A program made the translations under genes and the position numbers. Under the pieces are notes generated by a model. That model was given only the letters and a program-made list of their open reading frames with translations, was not told the origin of the DNA and ran no database searches. From Bin52 sp965243345 (GTDB lineage: Bacteria; Pseudomonadota; Alphaproteobacteria; Thalassobaculales; Thalassobaculaceae), in NCBI GenBank assembly GCA_965243345.1, contig CBDEUR010000003.1, positions 1,798,001-1,862,000 on the forward strand: DNA of 64,000 nucleotides, in the 5' to 3' direction. Shown piece by piece: positions 36,037-45,550 of the stretch. Each line of letters opens with the position of its first letter. Position 1 is the stretch's first letter.

Positions 36037-36315
36037 TCAGTGATAATCGACGATCTCGGCGTCATGGGCGTCTCCATCGACGAAGCGGAAGCAGAGCCTC
36101 CACCGGTCATTGATCCGGACGCCATACTGGCCCGCGCGGTCGCCCTGCAGGGCCTCGAGACGCTTCCCGGGCGGGACGCGCAGGAAATCCAGGGTTGCGG
36201 CCGCGTCCAGTTGGGCCAGCCTGCGCCGCGCCACCCGTTCGATGGCCACAAACCGGCGCACACGAACGCCCGCGGTGAACTGTCCGGTCTCCTTGCAGCG
36301 GAAACTCCGGATCAT
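36037..36315 (-). CDS. higB: HigB toxin (RelE superfamily mRNA interferase)
   Basis: 92 residues from ATG 36315. HigB/RelE fold: MIRSFRCKETGQF N-terminus, RRRLAQLDAAATLDFLRVPPGKRLEAL (given here as a partly conserved helix), then GQYGVRINDRWRLCFRF and the C-terminal DAEIVDYH. The RINDRWR block and terminal His are typical of ribosome-dependent mRNA interferases. It is first in the higBA operon. No strong Shine-Dalgarno was seen. The pair looks functional. Confidence 0.95.
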   Translation of the reverse strand: MIRSFRCKETGQFTAGVRVRRFVAIERVARRRLAQLDAAATLDFLRVPPGKRLEALQGDRAGQYGVRINDRWRLCFRFVDGDAHDAEIVDYH

Positions 36316-36411
36316 CCAACGGAATGTATCGAAGCTCGATATGCGATACGAGACAACCGGCGACCATCAGGTGAAGCGACCGTTTCGCCCGCGCCAGATA
36401 AATGCCCGTTT

Positions 36412-36798
36412 GTCCGGATCCACGAGGATCAGGCCTCGGGCCGCAAGGACCACCGGCGGGGCCTGGAGCCGCGTCAGCCGGGCAACACGCTGGTCGTGTG
36501 AAAGCTCGACCGGCTCGGGCGCGACCTGAAGCGCCTGGTGAACACGGTGAACGGATTGCGCGGCCGGGAGGTCAGGTTCCGGGTGCCCGCCGGCGCCGGG
36601 AGCGAAATCGACACCACGACCGCGAACGGGCGCCTGGTGTCCGGCATCCTTGCATCCCTGGCCGAATTCGAGCGCGAGCTCATCGCCGGGCGCACCCGCG
36701 CCGGCCTGGCTGCGGCGTGGGCGAGGGGACGTTTGGGCGGACGTCCGCACAGGATGGACCGGCTGATCGTACCGCCGTCGCTGTCCTCGGCATTCTGA
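36412..36798 (+). pseudogene. Serine recombinase/resolvase remnant with nonsense mutation
   Basis: One frame reads EDQASGRKDHRRGLE, QPGNTLVV, a TGA at 36499-36501, then KLDRLGRDLKRLVNTVNGL, SEIDTTTANGRLVSGILASL and AEFERELIAGRTRAGLAAA. This is the central and helical part of a Tn3-type resolvase/invertase. The TGA replaces the Trp of the conserved L-V-V-W-K-L-D-R-L-G-R motif. The N-terminal catalytic Ser region and the C-terminal DNA-binding domain are missing, so it is inactive and probably a transposon relic. Confidence 0.85.
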
Positions 36799-36832
36799 TC
36801 CGCAGGCCTGCCTGAACGGACCTCTCGCCCTC

Positions 36833-37138
36833 CTATTGACCAGGCATCGTTCCCGAAATCGGCTCCGCCAACCAAGGCAGGATCAGGACGGCCAGGATTG
36901 ACCCGCCGATCACCTTGATCCACCTGAGTTCGGTCCTGAGCTGACCCATCTCGGCCTTGAGTTCGCTCAATTCGCCATTGAGTTCAGTCGACACGAGCAA
37001 CAGGTCAGCCTTGGTCGCCATGCCTCCTGTCACGCCCTCAAGCACGGGTCAGGTGATGGCTTCGGCCTGAGCGGCGTCAAAGCCCTTGGTTTCCAGACCC
37101 CGCGTCACCGCGAGCGTGTCGAACGGAACGTCTGCCAT
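36833..37138 (-). pseudogene. DUF1640-type coiled-coil membrane protein with in-frame stop
   Basis: From ATG 37138 the frame reads MADVPFDTLAVTRGLETKGF, DAAQAEAIT, then TGA (37049-37051). It continues in frame as PVLEGVTGGMATKADLLLV, ELNGELSELKAEMGQLRTEL, and a hydrophobic segment GGSILAVLILPWLAEP, ending at 36833. The F-D-T-L opening, Q-A-E-A-I motif, M-A-T-K-A-D coiled coil and C-terminal membrane segment are the DUF1640 layout (related to mitochondrial CCDC90/MCUR1). A shorter product could start at ATG 37021, which has AGGAGGC directly upstream. Confidence 0.75.
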
Positions 37139-37209
37139 GCATGATTCATGCGGTGGGTCAGCGTGACCTTCATGATTGCCGCGGCCCTGACGGTGCCGGA
37201 GTGCGGGGC

Positions 37210-37875
37210 CTACCAGGGCAGTTCCTCGCCCCTGAAGCTCATGAACCGCCCGTTGTCCGCGGTGGACAGCGACAGGATCTGCTCCTTCATGCCACGCACG
37301 CTCTGTTCCGGAGTAACCGGCGCCGACGCACCGCCCATGTCGGTGCTCACATGACCGGGGTGAAGCAGCACCGCGGTCACCCCCTGGCCGGCGAGCTGGA
37401 GCGACATGCAGCGTACCGCCATGTTGAGCGCGGCCTTCGAGGAGCGATAGACGCAGGCACCCGGCCCGGCCCGGGAGATACTGCCCATGTAGGAAGAGAT
37501 GAAGACCATCTGCCGGCGCGAACCCGCGAGAACCCGGTCGACGAAGGCCTCGGCAACCCTCATCGGTCCGAAGACATTGGTGGTCATCGCCGCCTGCCAG
37601 GCGGCGTAGTCGAGTGACCCGAACCCCTCCCGCTGCCCGATGATCCCGGCGTTGTTGACCAGCACGTCGACCGGCCGGTCACCGAGCGCGGCGCGGCAGG
37701 CCGCAACGCTCGCCGCGTCGTCGACGTCGAGTTTCAGGTACTCGGCCCCGGCAACCTGACCGGTGCCGGCCGGGTCGCGGCATGCCGCCATGACCTCCCA
37801 GCCGTCGGAAATGAACTGGCGGACAAACTCGCGGCCGATCCCGCGGCTCGCACCCGTTACCAGGATACTGGGCAT
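37210..37875 (-). CDS. SDR-family oxidoreductase
   Basis: 221 residues: MPSILVTGASRGIGREFVRQ (TGxxxGIG), VDVLVNNAGI, catalytic Ser in MVFISSYMGSI and YRSSK. The C-terminus is short (ends FRGEELPW), like small carbonyl-reductase/sniffer-type SDRs. The PGHVSTDMGG segment is typical of that group. It follows the RidA gene by 6 bp and is surely co-transcribed. A partial decayed copy of this gene and the RidA gene lies at 17.3-17.8 kb. Confidence 0.9.
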   Translation of the reverse strand: MPSILVTGASRGIGREFVRQFISDGWEVMAACRDPAGTGQVAGAEYLKLDVDDAASVAACRAALGDRPVDVLVNNAGIIGQREGFGSLDYAAWQAAMTTNVFGPMRVAEAFVDRVLAGSRRQMVFISSYMGSISRAGPGACVYRSSKAALNMAVRCMSLQLAGQGVTAVLLHPGHVSTDMGGASAPVTPEQSVRGMKEQILSLSTADNGRFMSFRGEELPW

Positions 37876-37881
37876 GGCGAT

Positions 37882-38274
37882 CTACTCCGTCGCTTCGGGA
37901 ATGCGCGCCGTCACCTCGAACTCGACCCGCATCTCCTCGGTGGCGAGGCCGCAGATGAGCGCGGTGTTGGCGGGGCGCGCCGGCATGCTGTAGTCCCTGA
38001 TGATCGACTTGATGCGATCGAACTCCTCCCTGCTCGCGACGTAGACCCGCATGCGGATGATGTTCTCCCGCGATGTCCCGGCCCGCTCGAGCACGTCGGA
38101 AATGGTGGCGAAGGCCCGCGTCGCCTGCTCCTCGACGGTCGCGGCAAATCCGTTGATCTCGGGGTCGTACCCGGTCGTCCCGGACACGTGAACGGTGTCG
38201 CCGTCGACGACCGCGCGCGCGTAGCCCGCCATCTCCTCGAACGGGGATCCGGAATAGAGTCGTGTTCCAATCAT
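37882..38274 (-). CDS. RidA/YjgF-family protein
   Basis: 130 residues of the Rid (YjgF/YER057c/UK114) family: AVVDGDTVHVSGTTGYDP, EEQATRAFATISDVLERAGTS, RMRVYVASREEFDRIKSI and the terminal MRVEFEVTARIP. True RidA hydrolyses reactive enamines/imines, using an Arg in the strand before the C-terminus. Here that region reads NTALICGLATEEMRVEFE, lacking the usual R-S-x-V, so it belongs to another Rid subfamily with unknown activity. It overlaps tag by 4 bp (ATGA) and precedes the SDR. Confidence 0.88.
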   Translation of the reverse strand: MIGTRLYSGSPFEEMAGYARAVVDGDTVHVSGTTGYDPEINGFAATVEEQATRAFATISDVLERAGTSRENIIRMRVYVASREEFDRIKSIIRDYSMPARPANTALICGLATEEMRVEFEVTARIPEATE

Positions 38275-38942
38275 GCCGACCTCGTCACTGTTGGTGTGGG
38301 GCGAATCAGTGCGCTGCGCTCGCGTTCCACCTCGGCCCGGACGTCACAGCCCTCGAGATGGTCGTTGACCAGTCCCATGGCCTGCATGAACGAATAGCAG
38401 GTGACGGGGCCGACGAAACGCCAGCCGCGGCGGCGCAGCTCGCGGGAAAGCCGGGTTGCTTCCGGCGTGGTGGCAGGGACAGAAGCGTGGTCGATGACCG
38501 CCGGGCGGTCTGCCGGCGCCGGTTCGTGGCTCCAGAAGAAGGCCGCGAGCGACCCGAACTCGGCGCGCAACTGCAGCGCGAGCCGTGCATTGTGGACGAC
38601 TGCCTCGATCTTGCCGCGATGGCGCACGATGGAGCGGTCGGTGAGCAACCGCTCCACGTCGGCCTCGCCGAACCCGGCAACCGCATCGATGTCGAAACCG
38701 GCAAACACGCGCCTGAAGTCGTCCCGCTTGCGCAGGATGGTGAGCCAGCTCAGTCCGGCCTGGAACCCTTCAAGGCAGACCTTCTCGAACAGCGCCCGAT
38801 CATCGGTCTCGGGCCGCCCCCACTCCTCGTCGTGGTAGGTACGGTAGTCGTCGCGTCCCTCGCACCACGCACACCGCACCCGGCCGTCCGGCCCAATGGC
38901 GAGCCCCGGTGCGGGAAACGGCACTCCCTCCGATCCGGTCAC
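38271..38942 (-). CDS. tag: DNA-3-methyladenine glycosylase I
   Basis: 223 residues. Zinc-binding N-terminus (RCAWCEGRDDYRTYHDEEWGRP), FEKVCLEGFQAGLSWLTIL with the conserved aromatic base-pocket residues, and C-terminal RRRGWRFVGPVTCYSFMQAMGLVNDHLEGC, which holds the family Cys/His zinc ligands (quoted by key residues C-Y-S and H-x-x-x-C). It removes 3-methyladenine from alkylated DNA. It overlaps the RidA start by 4 bp and the ivd stop by 4 bp, so ivd-tag-RidA-SDR form one tightly packed operon. Confidence 0.96.
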   Translation of the reverse strand: MTGSEGVPFPAPGLAIGPDGRVRCAWCEGRDDYRTYHDEEWGRPETDDRALFEKVCLEGFQAGLSWLTILRKRDDFRRVFAGFDIDAVAGFGEADVERLLTDRSIVRHRGKIEAVVHNARLALQLRAEFGSLAAFFWSHEPAPADRPAVIDHASVPATTPEATRLSRELRRRGWRFVGPVTCYSFMQAMGLVNDHLEGCDVRAEVERERSALIRPTPTVTRSA

Positions 38943-40111
38943 GCCGACTCCCGGTAGAGCTCACGCCCGATCAGCATGCGACGGATCTCCGAGGTTCCGG
39001 CACCGATCTCGTAGAGCTTGGCGTCGCGCAGCAGCCGGCCGGTCGGGTAGTCGTTGATGTAGCCGTTGCCGCCGAGGCACTGGATCGCCTCGAGCGCCAT
39101 CCAGGTCGCCTTCTCGGCGGCGTACAGGATGGCGCCTGCCGCGTCCTTGCGCGTGACCTCGCCGCGGTCGCAGGCCTTTGCCACCGAATAGACGTAGGAC
39201 TTCGACGCGTTCATGGTGACGTACATGTCGGCAATCTTGCCCTGCATCAGCTGGAACTCGCCGATCGGAGTTCCGAACTGGCGACGTTCGTGCACGTAGG
39301 GAAGCACCACGTCCATGCAGGACTGCATGATCCCCAGCGGACCCGCGGCCAGCACCGCACGCTCGTAGTCAAGGCCGCTCATCAGCACGTTGACGCCGCG
39401 GTTCTCGCCACCGAGCACATTGGCCTCGGGCACCTCGCAGTCGGCAAACACCAGTTCGCAGGTGTTCGAACCGCGCATGCCCATCTTGTCGAGCTTGGGT
39501 GACGTCGAGAATCCCTTCATGCCCTTCTCGATGAGAAAGGCGGTAATGCCGCGCTGATGCGCCGCGGGTTCGGTCTTGGCATAGACGACCAGCGTATCCG
39601 CGTCGGGCCCGTTGGTGATCCACATCTTGGAACCGTTGAGGATGTAGCGGTCGCCGCGGCGATCGGCCCGGGTGGTCATGCCGACCACGTCCGATCCCGC
39701 CCCGGGTTCGCTCATCGCCAGCGCACCCACGTGCTCGCCGCTGATCAGGCGGGGCAGGAACCGGTGTTTCTGCTCCTCGGTGCCGTTCAGCCGGATCTGG
39801 TTGACGCACAGGTTGGAATGGGCGCCGTAGCTGAGCCCGACAGCGGCCGAGGCCCGGCTCAGCTCCTCCACCGCAACCGCGTGTTCGAGGTACCCCATCC
39901 CGGCCCCGCCGTACTCCTCCTCGACAGTGATGCCGAGAACACCGAGATCACCCATCTTGCGCCAGAGGTCGGCGGGAAAGTCATTCGCCCGCTCGATGTC
40001 GGCCGCCCGCGGCGCAACCTCGTCAGAGGCGAAGGAACGGACCGAGTCCCTCAGCATGTCGGCGGTTTCACCAAGGTCGAAATTCAGGCTCGGATAGTCG
40101 TTCGGGATCAT
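38939..40111 (-). CDS. ivd: Isovaleryl-CoA dehydrogenase
   Basis: 390 residues, full length for acyl-CoA dehydrogenases. FAD/substrate motifs are AMSEPGAGSDVVGM and WITNGPDADTLVVYAKT. LDYERAVLAAGPLGIM carries the Glu (about 249) that identifies the isovaleryl-CoA branch, where the base lies in the G-helix. The C-terminus has LGGNGYINDYPTGRLLRDAKLYEIGAGTSEIRR (typical, quoted in part as GGNGYINDYP and IGAGTSEIRR). It oxidises isovaleryl-CoA to 3-methylcrotonyl-CoA in leucine catabolism; the next enzyme's beta subunit is at 14-15.6 kb. It is first in the operon with tag, RidA and SDR. Confidence 0.94.
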   Translation of the reverse strand: MIPNDYPSLNFDLGETADMLRDSVRSFASDEVAPRAADIERANDFPADLWRKMGDLGVLGITVEEEYGGAGMGYLEHAVAVEELSRASAAVGLSYGAHSNLCVNQIRLNGTEEQKHRFLPRLISGEHVGALAMSEPGAGSDVVGMTTRADRRGDRYILNGSKMWITNGPDADTLVVYAKTEPAAHQRGITAFLIEKGMKGFSTSPKLDKMGMRGSNTCELVFADCEVPEANVLGGENRGVNVLMSGLDYERAVLAAGPLGIMQSCMDVVLPYVHERRQFGTPIGEFQLMQGKIADMYVTMNASKSYVYSVAKACDRGEVTRKDAAGAILYAAEKATWMALEAIQCLGGNGYINDYPTGRLLRDAKLYEIGAGTSEIRRMLIGRELYRESA

Positions 40112-40652
40112 GGGCTACCTTCCGCGACAGGGGCGGCTTTCTGTTCCGGATGCCGCGCGGCTGACAACCGTACCCCGTCCGATGCCGGGGTTACTGCGGT
40201 ACAGTCGCATCGGCCAGCACTTTCCATATTGCACCGCACAACGGTTCACGGTCCATGGCCAGTGGCGGCGGTCGGCATGCCGGGCCCGCCCATCATGTCT
40301 GCTTCCCCCGCGTGGAGCCGGGATCAGCGTGCTGGTGGACAGCCCGCCATCGAAGGCCCTTGTAGCATGTCGGTGACCACGCGAGTCCGGTCGACGGCAC
40401 AGGTTCCCGCCGGACCGGGGCGTGAGGCCGTCAGCCATTCGTGATCCGTCCCCTGCTGTCGACCGGGCCGGGTCCCGCTCGAGTTTCTGATGAAATGCCC
40501 GGGCGTGAGCGCCGTGTCGCCACTGGAGGAGGGCCGCCCGGGGACGAGCACCGGCACCGCGATCCCCGCCGCGAGCCGGGTTCGTTGCCGGAATGCGGCG
40601 CTGGCGTGCCGGGGGTTTGCTGCCAGGGCTGGACCGCCGGGTGCCCGGGACA
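40112..40652. other. 541-bp intergenic region
   Basis: Lies between the start of ivd and the end of the autotransporter gene. It presumably contains the ivd promoter. No gene or RNA recognised. Confidence 0.4.
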
Positions 40653-43600
40653 TCAGAACGCAAGTCCGACGGTCACGCGGCCGGCCCAGTCTGCGTCGCC
40701 TGTCGAGATGCCCTGTGCGAGGCCGAGTTCGGTGCGGACCGACAGCCCGTTGCGCTGCCAGGCCGCACCAAGTCCGAGCAGCAACCGGCTGCCGGGTTCC
40801 CGCGCCGTCAGTGTCTCGCGGGAGACGTCTATCCGGGTCTTGCGGCTGTCGGCGGAGCCCTCGATGCCAAGCAGGCCCTCGAGAACCAGTGTCCCGCCTT
40901 CCCTGCCCTCGAGCCGGGCCCGGGCGGCCGCGCCGGCGCCGGCCCTGAGCCGGCTCGCGTCGCGCAGCGACACCCGGGCACCCGCGGCATCCGCAAACCC
41001 GTCCACCGACAGGCCCGAACGGCGCAGCCACGCCTTCGGGGTCAGGTCCATGCCATCGCCAAGACCGAACCGCCTGCCGGCCTCCAGTTCCGCGGCGTGG
41101 ACCTGCGCGTCGACATCGTCGCGCAGCCCCCCGAGCCTGTCCGACTCGAAGTCGACGGAGTAACGCGTGGCAGAGACCCGGCCCGTACCGTACCAGCCCG
41201 CCTCGGAGCGCCAGGTGAGCCCCAGCGACACGCCGTAGCCGCGGGCTTCGATCCGGCCACCACCGGTCGCTGCCGACACATCGGCCGAACCCGACACCCG
41301 GCGCACGCCCAGCGTGCCTGTCACGCTGCCGTCTTCCGACAGCGCTGCGTCCAGCCCCAGCTCGATATCGTGACGGTCGTACTCGTAGCCGGCACCCACC
41401 GTACCGCCCCCGCCGCCGCGCGAGCCCGTGCCGCCCGAAACCCGGAGCCGGAAAGGTTGACCAGGGTTCACCCGCGTCTGCGTCTCGTCGAAATGCGCCC
41501 GATCGTCCAGGCTGTGCAGGATGCCCGGAAGCGCTTCGTACACGGCCGCGCGAGGCGCCCAGACGCTGACGAAACTGCCCGCATCCGAAAAGTCCAGGCC
41601 CGCGAAACCGTCGGCAAGGGCAACATCGCGCGCGCCATTCGGCGCCCGGCTCGACAGGCGCCCGCCGGCGGTGCTGTCGAACAGTGAGACCCCGTTGACC
41701 GCGAGAACGGTCTCGCCCCCGTCGTTGCGGATCGTACCGTCGAGCAGGTCGGAGGGTCGGCGCCCGTCTGGCCTCAGGTCGACATGGAGCCGGCTCGGAA
41801 CCGGCTGCCCGCCGATCTCACTGTCACCGGCGGAGAAGATCGCAACGCCGGACCCGGCTCCCAACCGGCCGTCCGGTCCGACAATGACGCGGCCTCCGCC
41901 GGCAAGAAAGACCCCTGCCCCCAGCCCTGCCCCGCCGTTCACCGGCGCGTTCACGCTCACGGTCTGCCGGCGGTATCCGTCAGTCCCGATCGGGGCGGCG
42001 CGTTCAACGACACCGGTGGCCGCGGTCCGTCCGAGCCGGGTTTCGGGCGTTGTCACCTGGCCGACCCGGATACCGCTTGACCCCGTTTCGAGCGCTTCGA
42101 TGCGCCCGCCATCGACCCGGATATCGATCCGGCCTGTCCCCGTGTGGTAGACGAGGATGCCATCGGCGTCGGCGCCGCGGGTTTCTATCCGGGTGCCGGA
42201 TGTCGTGATCCGGACATCGCCATGGTTCAGTCCGTCGCTCGACACGTGCCCGGCCTGGATACCGCGGGACAACACCCCGTGGGTCACGATACTGCCACCT
42301 GACGTCCGCAGGTCGAGATCCCCGACAATGCCTGCCCCGGACCGGGAATTCTGACCGATATCGGCCTTCACGCCGACCGACCACGTGTCACCCAGATCGT
42401 CAGGTGCGGTCGACAGTGTCTCGATGCCGGTCCCGCGCAGATCGATCGCGACGTCTCCGACGCCGAGGCCGAAAGCCCGAATACCGTCGGAATTCACGCC
42501 CCGGGTTGCGACGGTCGTGTCCCGCAGCAAGATCGCGACGTCACCCTGCGCACCGCCCCGGACAGTGCCGACTATGCCGTGGCTCTCCGTTCCCCCGGTC
42601 ACCACGGCAGATCCGGCGAGATCGAGCCGCACGTCACCGCGCGTACCATCGCCGTGAGCGTCGCCCCACACGGCATAGGCACTGTCACCCCGGGTGGTCA
42701 CGGTCGTGTCCCGTACCCTGAGCGTGACATCGCCCTCCGCACCGTCCCGGACAGAGCCGAAAATGCCGTGGCCGGTCATTCCCTCGGTCACCACGGCGGA
42801 CCCGCCCACATCAAGCCGCACGTCGCCGCGCGTACCATCGCCGATGGCAGCGCCCCACACGGCATCGGCGGATTCGCCCCTGGTGGCGACGGTCGTGTCC
42901 TGCAGTGTGATTGCGACTTCACCCTCCGCACCGTCCTGGACGGAGCCGACGATGCCGTGACCGTTCTGTCCCCCGGTCGTCACAGTGGACCCGGTGAGGT
43001 CGAGCCGTACGTCACCGCGCGTGCCGTCGCCATCGGCATCGCCCCACACGGCATAGGCAGCTTCGCCACTGGTGGTCACGGTCGTGTCCTGCACCCTGAC
43101 CGTGACATCGCCCTCGGCACCGTCCCGGGCAGAGCCGAGTATGCCGTGACCCGTGTTTCCCTCGCTCACCACGGCGGACCCGCCCACCTCAAGCCGCACG
43201 TCACCGCGCACGCCATTGCCGGTGGCAGCGCCCCACACGGCCTCGGCGGAGGCACCCCGGGTGGTGACACTCGTGTCCTGCACCCTGACCGTGACATCGC
43301 CCTTCGCACCGTCCCGGACAGAGCCGAGAACGCCCTGGCCGTTCCTTTCCCCGGTCACCACGGTGGACCCGCCCACATCGAGCCGCACGTCACCGCGCGT
43401 ACCGTCACCATTGGCGTCGCCCCACACGGCATAGGCCGTTTCGCCCCTGGTAGTGACGGTCGTGTCCTGCACCTCGAGCGCGACATCGCCCTCGGCACCG
43501 TCCCGGGCAGAGCCGAGTATGCCGTGGCCGGTGCTTCCCTCGGTCACCACGGTGGCCCCGGCCACATCGAGGCGCACGTCGCCGCGCACGCCATTGCCGG

Positions 43601-44966
43601 TGGCAGCGCCCCACACGGCCTCGGCAGAGGCACCCCGGGTGGTGATGGTCGTCTCCCGCACCCTGACGGTGACGTTGCCCCGCGCACCGTCGCGGACAGA
43701 GCCGAGAATGCCGTGGCCGTTCTCTCCCCCGGTCGTCACGGCAGAACCGCCCACATCGAGCCGCACGTCACCGCGCGTGCCTTCGCCGCGAGCGTCGCCC
43801 CACACCGCATAGGCCGAGTCGCCCCTGGTGGTGACGGTGGTGTCCCGCACCTCGAGCGCGACATCGCCCTCGGCACCGTCGCGGACGGAGCCGACAATAC
43901 CGTGGGCGGTGCTTCCCTCGGTCACCACGGTGGACCTGCCCACATCGAGGCGCACGTCGCCACGCGTCCCGGTGCCGATGGCAGTGCCCCATACGGCCTC
44001 GGCGGAGTCACCCCTGGTGGTGACAGTCGCCTCCTGCGCCCTGACCGCGACATCGCCCTCGGCACCATCGCGGACAGAGCCGAGAATGCCGTGGCCATTC
44101 TCTCCCCCGGTCGTCACCGCGGACCCGCCCACATCGAGCCGCACGTCGCCGCGGGTACCATCGCCGTGAGCGTCGCCCCATACCCCATAGGCAGAGTCGC
44201 CATAGGTCATGACGGTGGCGCCGCGCACCTCCATGCCGATATCGCCTCCGGTGCCGTCCCGGATTTCGCCAAGCAGGCCGTGTCCGTTTCGACCATGCGT
44301 GACGACGGTCGTGCCACGGGAGCGCAGCCGCACCTCACCTGCACCGGAAACCACGACGCCGGCCGAATCGACGCCGTAGGTGACAATTCTGCCTCCCTCG
44401 ATGTCGACCGAAACTTCGCCCGCACCGTGCGACCGCGAGGCGTGCACGCCGTTGGCACCGGTGTCTGCCTCGTGATCGTGGTCGTGGTGGTCCGGGTCGT
44501 GGTCCCACGCGCCGAAGGTTTCGATGTCGACATCACGCAGCGTCACCCGGACCGAGCCGCCCCTGGCCTCGGCATCGATACCTTCAGCATGGGCTTCACC
44601 CGTCAGGTGCCCGGAGGTCGTTATCCGGGTGCCCTCGGCATGAATGCGAACATCGCCGCTTCCCTCGTGGCGGCCCTCGATCCCTGCTCCGTGCTCACCG
44701 GTAATGAGCGTCGTCCCCGACACCTCTATCTCGATGTCGCCCTCGTCCCCGTCAGCGCCCACGCAGCGGATCCGGTGGCCTGCCGGCACGGCCTCGCCCG
44801 GAGCCGGGCAGACCACGGGGGGCGGCACCGGTGCATGGGCCTGGACCGGCACCACCCAGCCCACGAGAACCGCAAAGGCCGGCACGGCGCACAGCCGCCA
44901 CACGGAGACCACCCGCACTGCGCGGTCCGACCACATCATGAACCGCAAGCCGCACTGCACTTCCAT
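40653..44966 (-). CDS. Autotransporter with nine 63-residue passenger repeats
   Basis: 1437 residues from ATG 44966; the internal MM at 44939 is an alternative. The signal peptide is followed by residues ~45-270 of beta-helix-like G-x-D-I/V-x-x-x-x-x-G-T-x-I-x-T repeats. A His/Asp-rich patch (DHDPDHHDHDHEAD, ~152-166) lies in this part. Nine ~63-residue repeats follow (~270-837), each with G-D-V-R-L-D, T-x-G-x-x-x-G-H-G-I-x-G and A-V-W-G. They alternate in two types. After further helix sequence, the last ~270 residues are an autotransporter barrel (DIELGLDAALSEDGSVTGTLGV, partly; AELEAGRRFGLG) ending in VTVGLAF. Probable cell-surface beta-helix adhesin; ligand unknown. Confidence 0.88.
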   Translation of the reverse strand: MEVQCGLRFMMWSDRAVRVVSVWRLCAVPAFAVLVGWVVPVQAHAPVPPPVVCPAPGEAVPAGHRIRCVGADGDEGDIEIEVSGTTLITGEHGAGIEGRHEGSGDVRIHAEGTRITTSGHLTGEAHAEGIDAEARGGSVRVTLRDVDIETFGAWDHDPDHHDHDHEADTGANGVHASRSHGAGEVSVDIEGGRIVTYGVDSAGVVVSGAGEVRLRSRGTTVVTHGRNGHGLLGEIRDGTGGDIGMEVRGATVMTYGDSAYGVWGDAHGDGTRGDVRLDVGGSAVTTGGENGHGILGSVRDGAEGDVAVRAQEATVTTRGDSAEAVWGTAIGTGTRGDVRLDVGRSTVVTEGSTAHGIVGSVRDGAEGDVALEVRDTTVTTRGDSAYAVWGDARGEGTRGDVRLDVGGSAVTTGGENGHGILGSVRDGARGNVTVRVRETTITTRGASAEAVWGAATGNGVRGDVRLDVAGATVVTEGSTGHGILGSARDGAEGDVALEVQDTTVTTRGETAYAVWGDANGDGTRGDVRLDVGGSTVVTGERNGQGVLGSVRDGAKGDVTVRVQDTSVTTRGASAEAVWGAATGNGVRGDVRLEVGGSAVVSEGNTGHGILGSARDGAEGDVTVRVQDTTVTTSGEAAYAVWGDADGDGTRGDVRLDLTGSTVTTGGQNGHGIVGSVQDGAEGEVAITLQDTTVATRGESADAVWGAAIGDGTRGDVRLDVGGSAVVTEGMTGHGIFGSVRDGAEGDVTLRVRDTTVTTRGDSAYAVWGDAHGDGTRGDVRLDLAGSAVVTGGTESHGIVGTVRGGAQGDVAILLRDTTVATRGVNSDGIRAFGLGVGDVAIDLRGTGIETLSTAPDDLGDTWSVGVKADIGQNSRSGAGIVGDLDLRTSGGSIVTHGVLSRGIQAGHVSSDGLNHGDVRITTSGTRIETRGADADGILVYHTGTGRIDIRVDGGRIEALETGSSGIRVGQVTTPETRLGRTAATGVVERAAPIGTDGYRRQTVSVNAPVNGGAGLGAGVFLAGGGRVIVGPDGRLGAGSGVAIFSAGDSEIGGQPVPSRLHVDLRPDGRRPSDLLDGTIRNDGGETVLAVNGVSLFDSTAGGRLSSRAPNGARDVALADGFAGLDFSDAGSFVSVWAPRAAVYEALPGILHSLDDRAHFDETQTRVNPGQPFRLRVSGGTGSRGGGGGTVGAGYEYDRHDIELGLDAALSEDGSVTGTLGVRRVSGSADVSAATGGGRIEARGYGVSLGLTWRSEAGWYGTGRVSATRYSVDFESDRLGGLRDDVDAQVHAAELEAGRRFGLGDGMDLTPKAWLRRSGLSVDGFADAAGARVSLRDASRLRAGAGAAARARLEGREGGTLVLEGLLGIEGSADSRKTRIDVSRETLTAREPGSRLLLGLGAAWQRNGLSVRTELGLAQGISTGDADWAGRVTVGLAF
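42455..44155 (-). repeat. Nine 189-bp coding repeats (two alternating types)
   Basis: Each unit encodes about 63 residues beginning G-D-V-R-L. Odd units carry T-G-G-E-N-G-H-like and A-E/D-A-V-W-G-A-A/T sequence. Even units carry V-T-E-G-x-T-G-H and S-A-Y-A-V-W-G-D-A-x-G-D-G sequence. The repeating unit is thus effectively 378 bp, suggesting expansion by unequal exchange of a dimer. Confidence 0.85.
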
Positions 44967-45550
44967 TCTCCGATTTCCCCTGGCTGGATTGGAGCACCCG
45001 GTCGGGGTCGCGTTCACGGTGCAATGCCTCGCCAGCACCGGCACGTGACCATCGAAGGCGCCCCGCGCATGGCGATCTGCCGGCACGACCCTGCGCACCG
45101 TGGGGCAGACCTTCACCAATCGCAAGACAGATTGCGCAGGGTTCCGGTCGCGACCTGCGCGGATGCACTGCCCCCGTGTCAGCCGTCACCCGCAGCGGAC
45201 CGTCTGCCCGCAGCCACTCCAGGAAATCACGGTGTTCCGCACGGCCAGACCCCGGCGGACCCGACCATCTCCCGCACCGGCGCCGCCCAAGGGGCCATGG
45301 TCCACCTGTCAAAGGCGTTCGGCCCGGTGTTTCCGGCAGTCGCGGGCGGCATCGACACTGCGGGGTTCGCCCGCAAGCTGGCGCGCGCAGCTCTCATGCA
45401 ACGGGGCCGCACGGTGACCATCCGCGTTGCCATAACGGAACGGCCAGGCGCACGCGCACGCGTGGGTTGGACAGGGGACTGTTCTTCCCGCAACGGGGCT
45501 TCGAAGCCACGCGCCGGGCAGGCCGTGGCGCACAGGTCCGCACCCGGACT
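44967..45550. other. 584-bp region between the autotransporter and MttB-family genes
   Basis: No supported gene. A plus-strand stretch near 45262-45430 reads like protein (TISRTGAAQGAMVHLSKAFG) but lacks a start and a recognisable family; it may be a remnant. Confidence 0.35.

Noticed and set aside
36499..37051. TGA codons interrupting two neighbouring genes, one replacing Trp, as possible stop-codon recoding
   Set aside because: Many intact genes here end in TGA, including ATGA/GTGA overlaps with a following gene, so TGA is a normal stop. The frames are better explained as pseudogenes.
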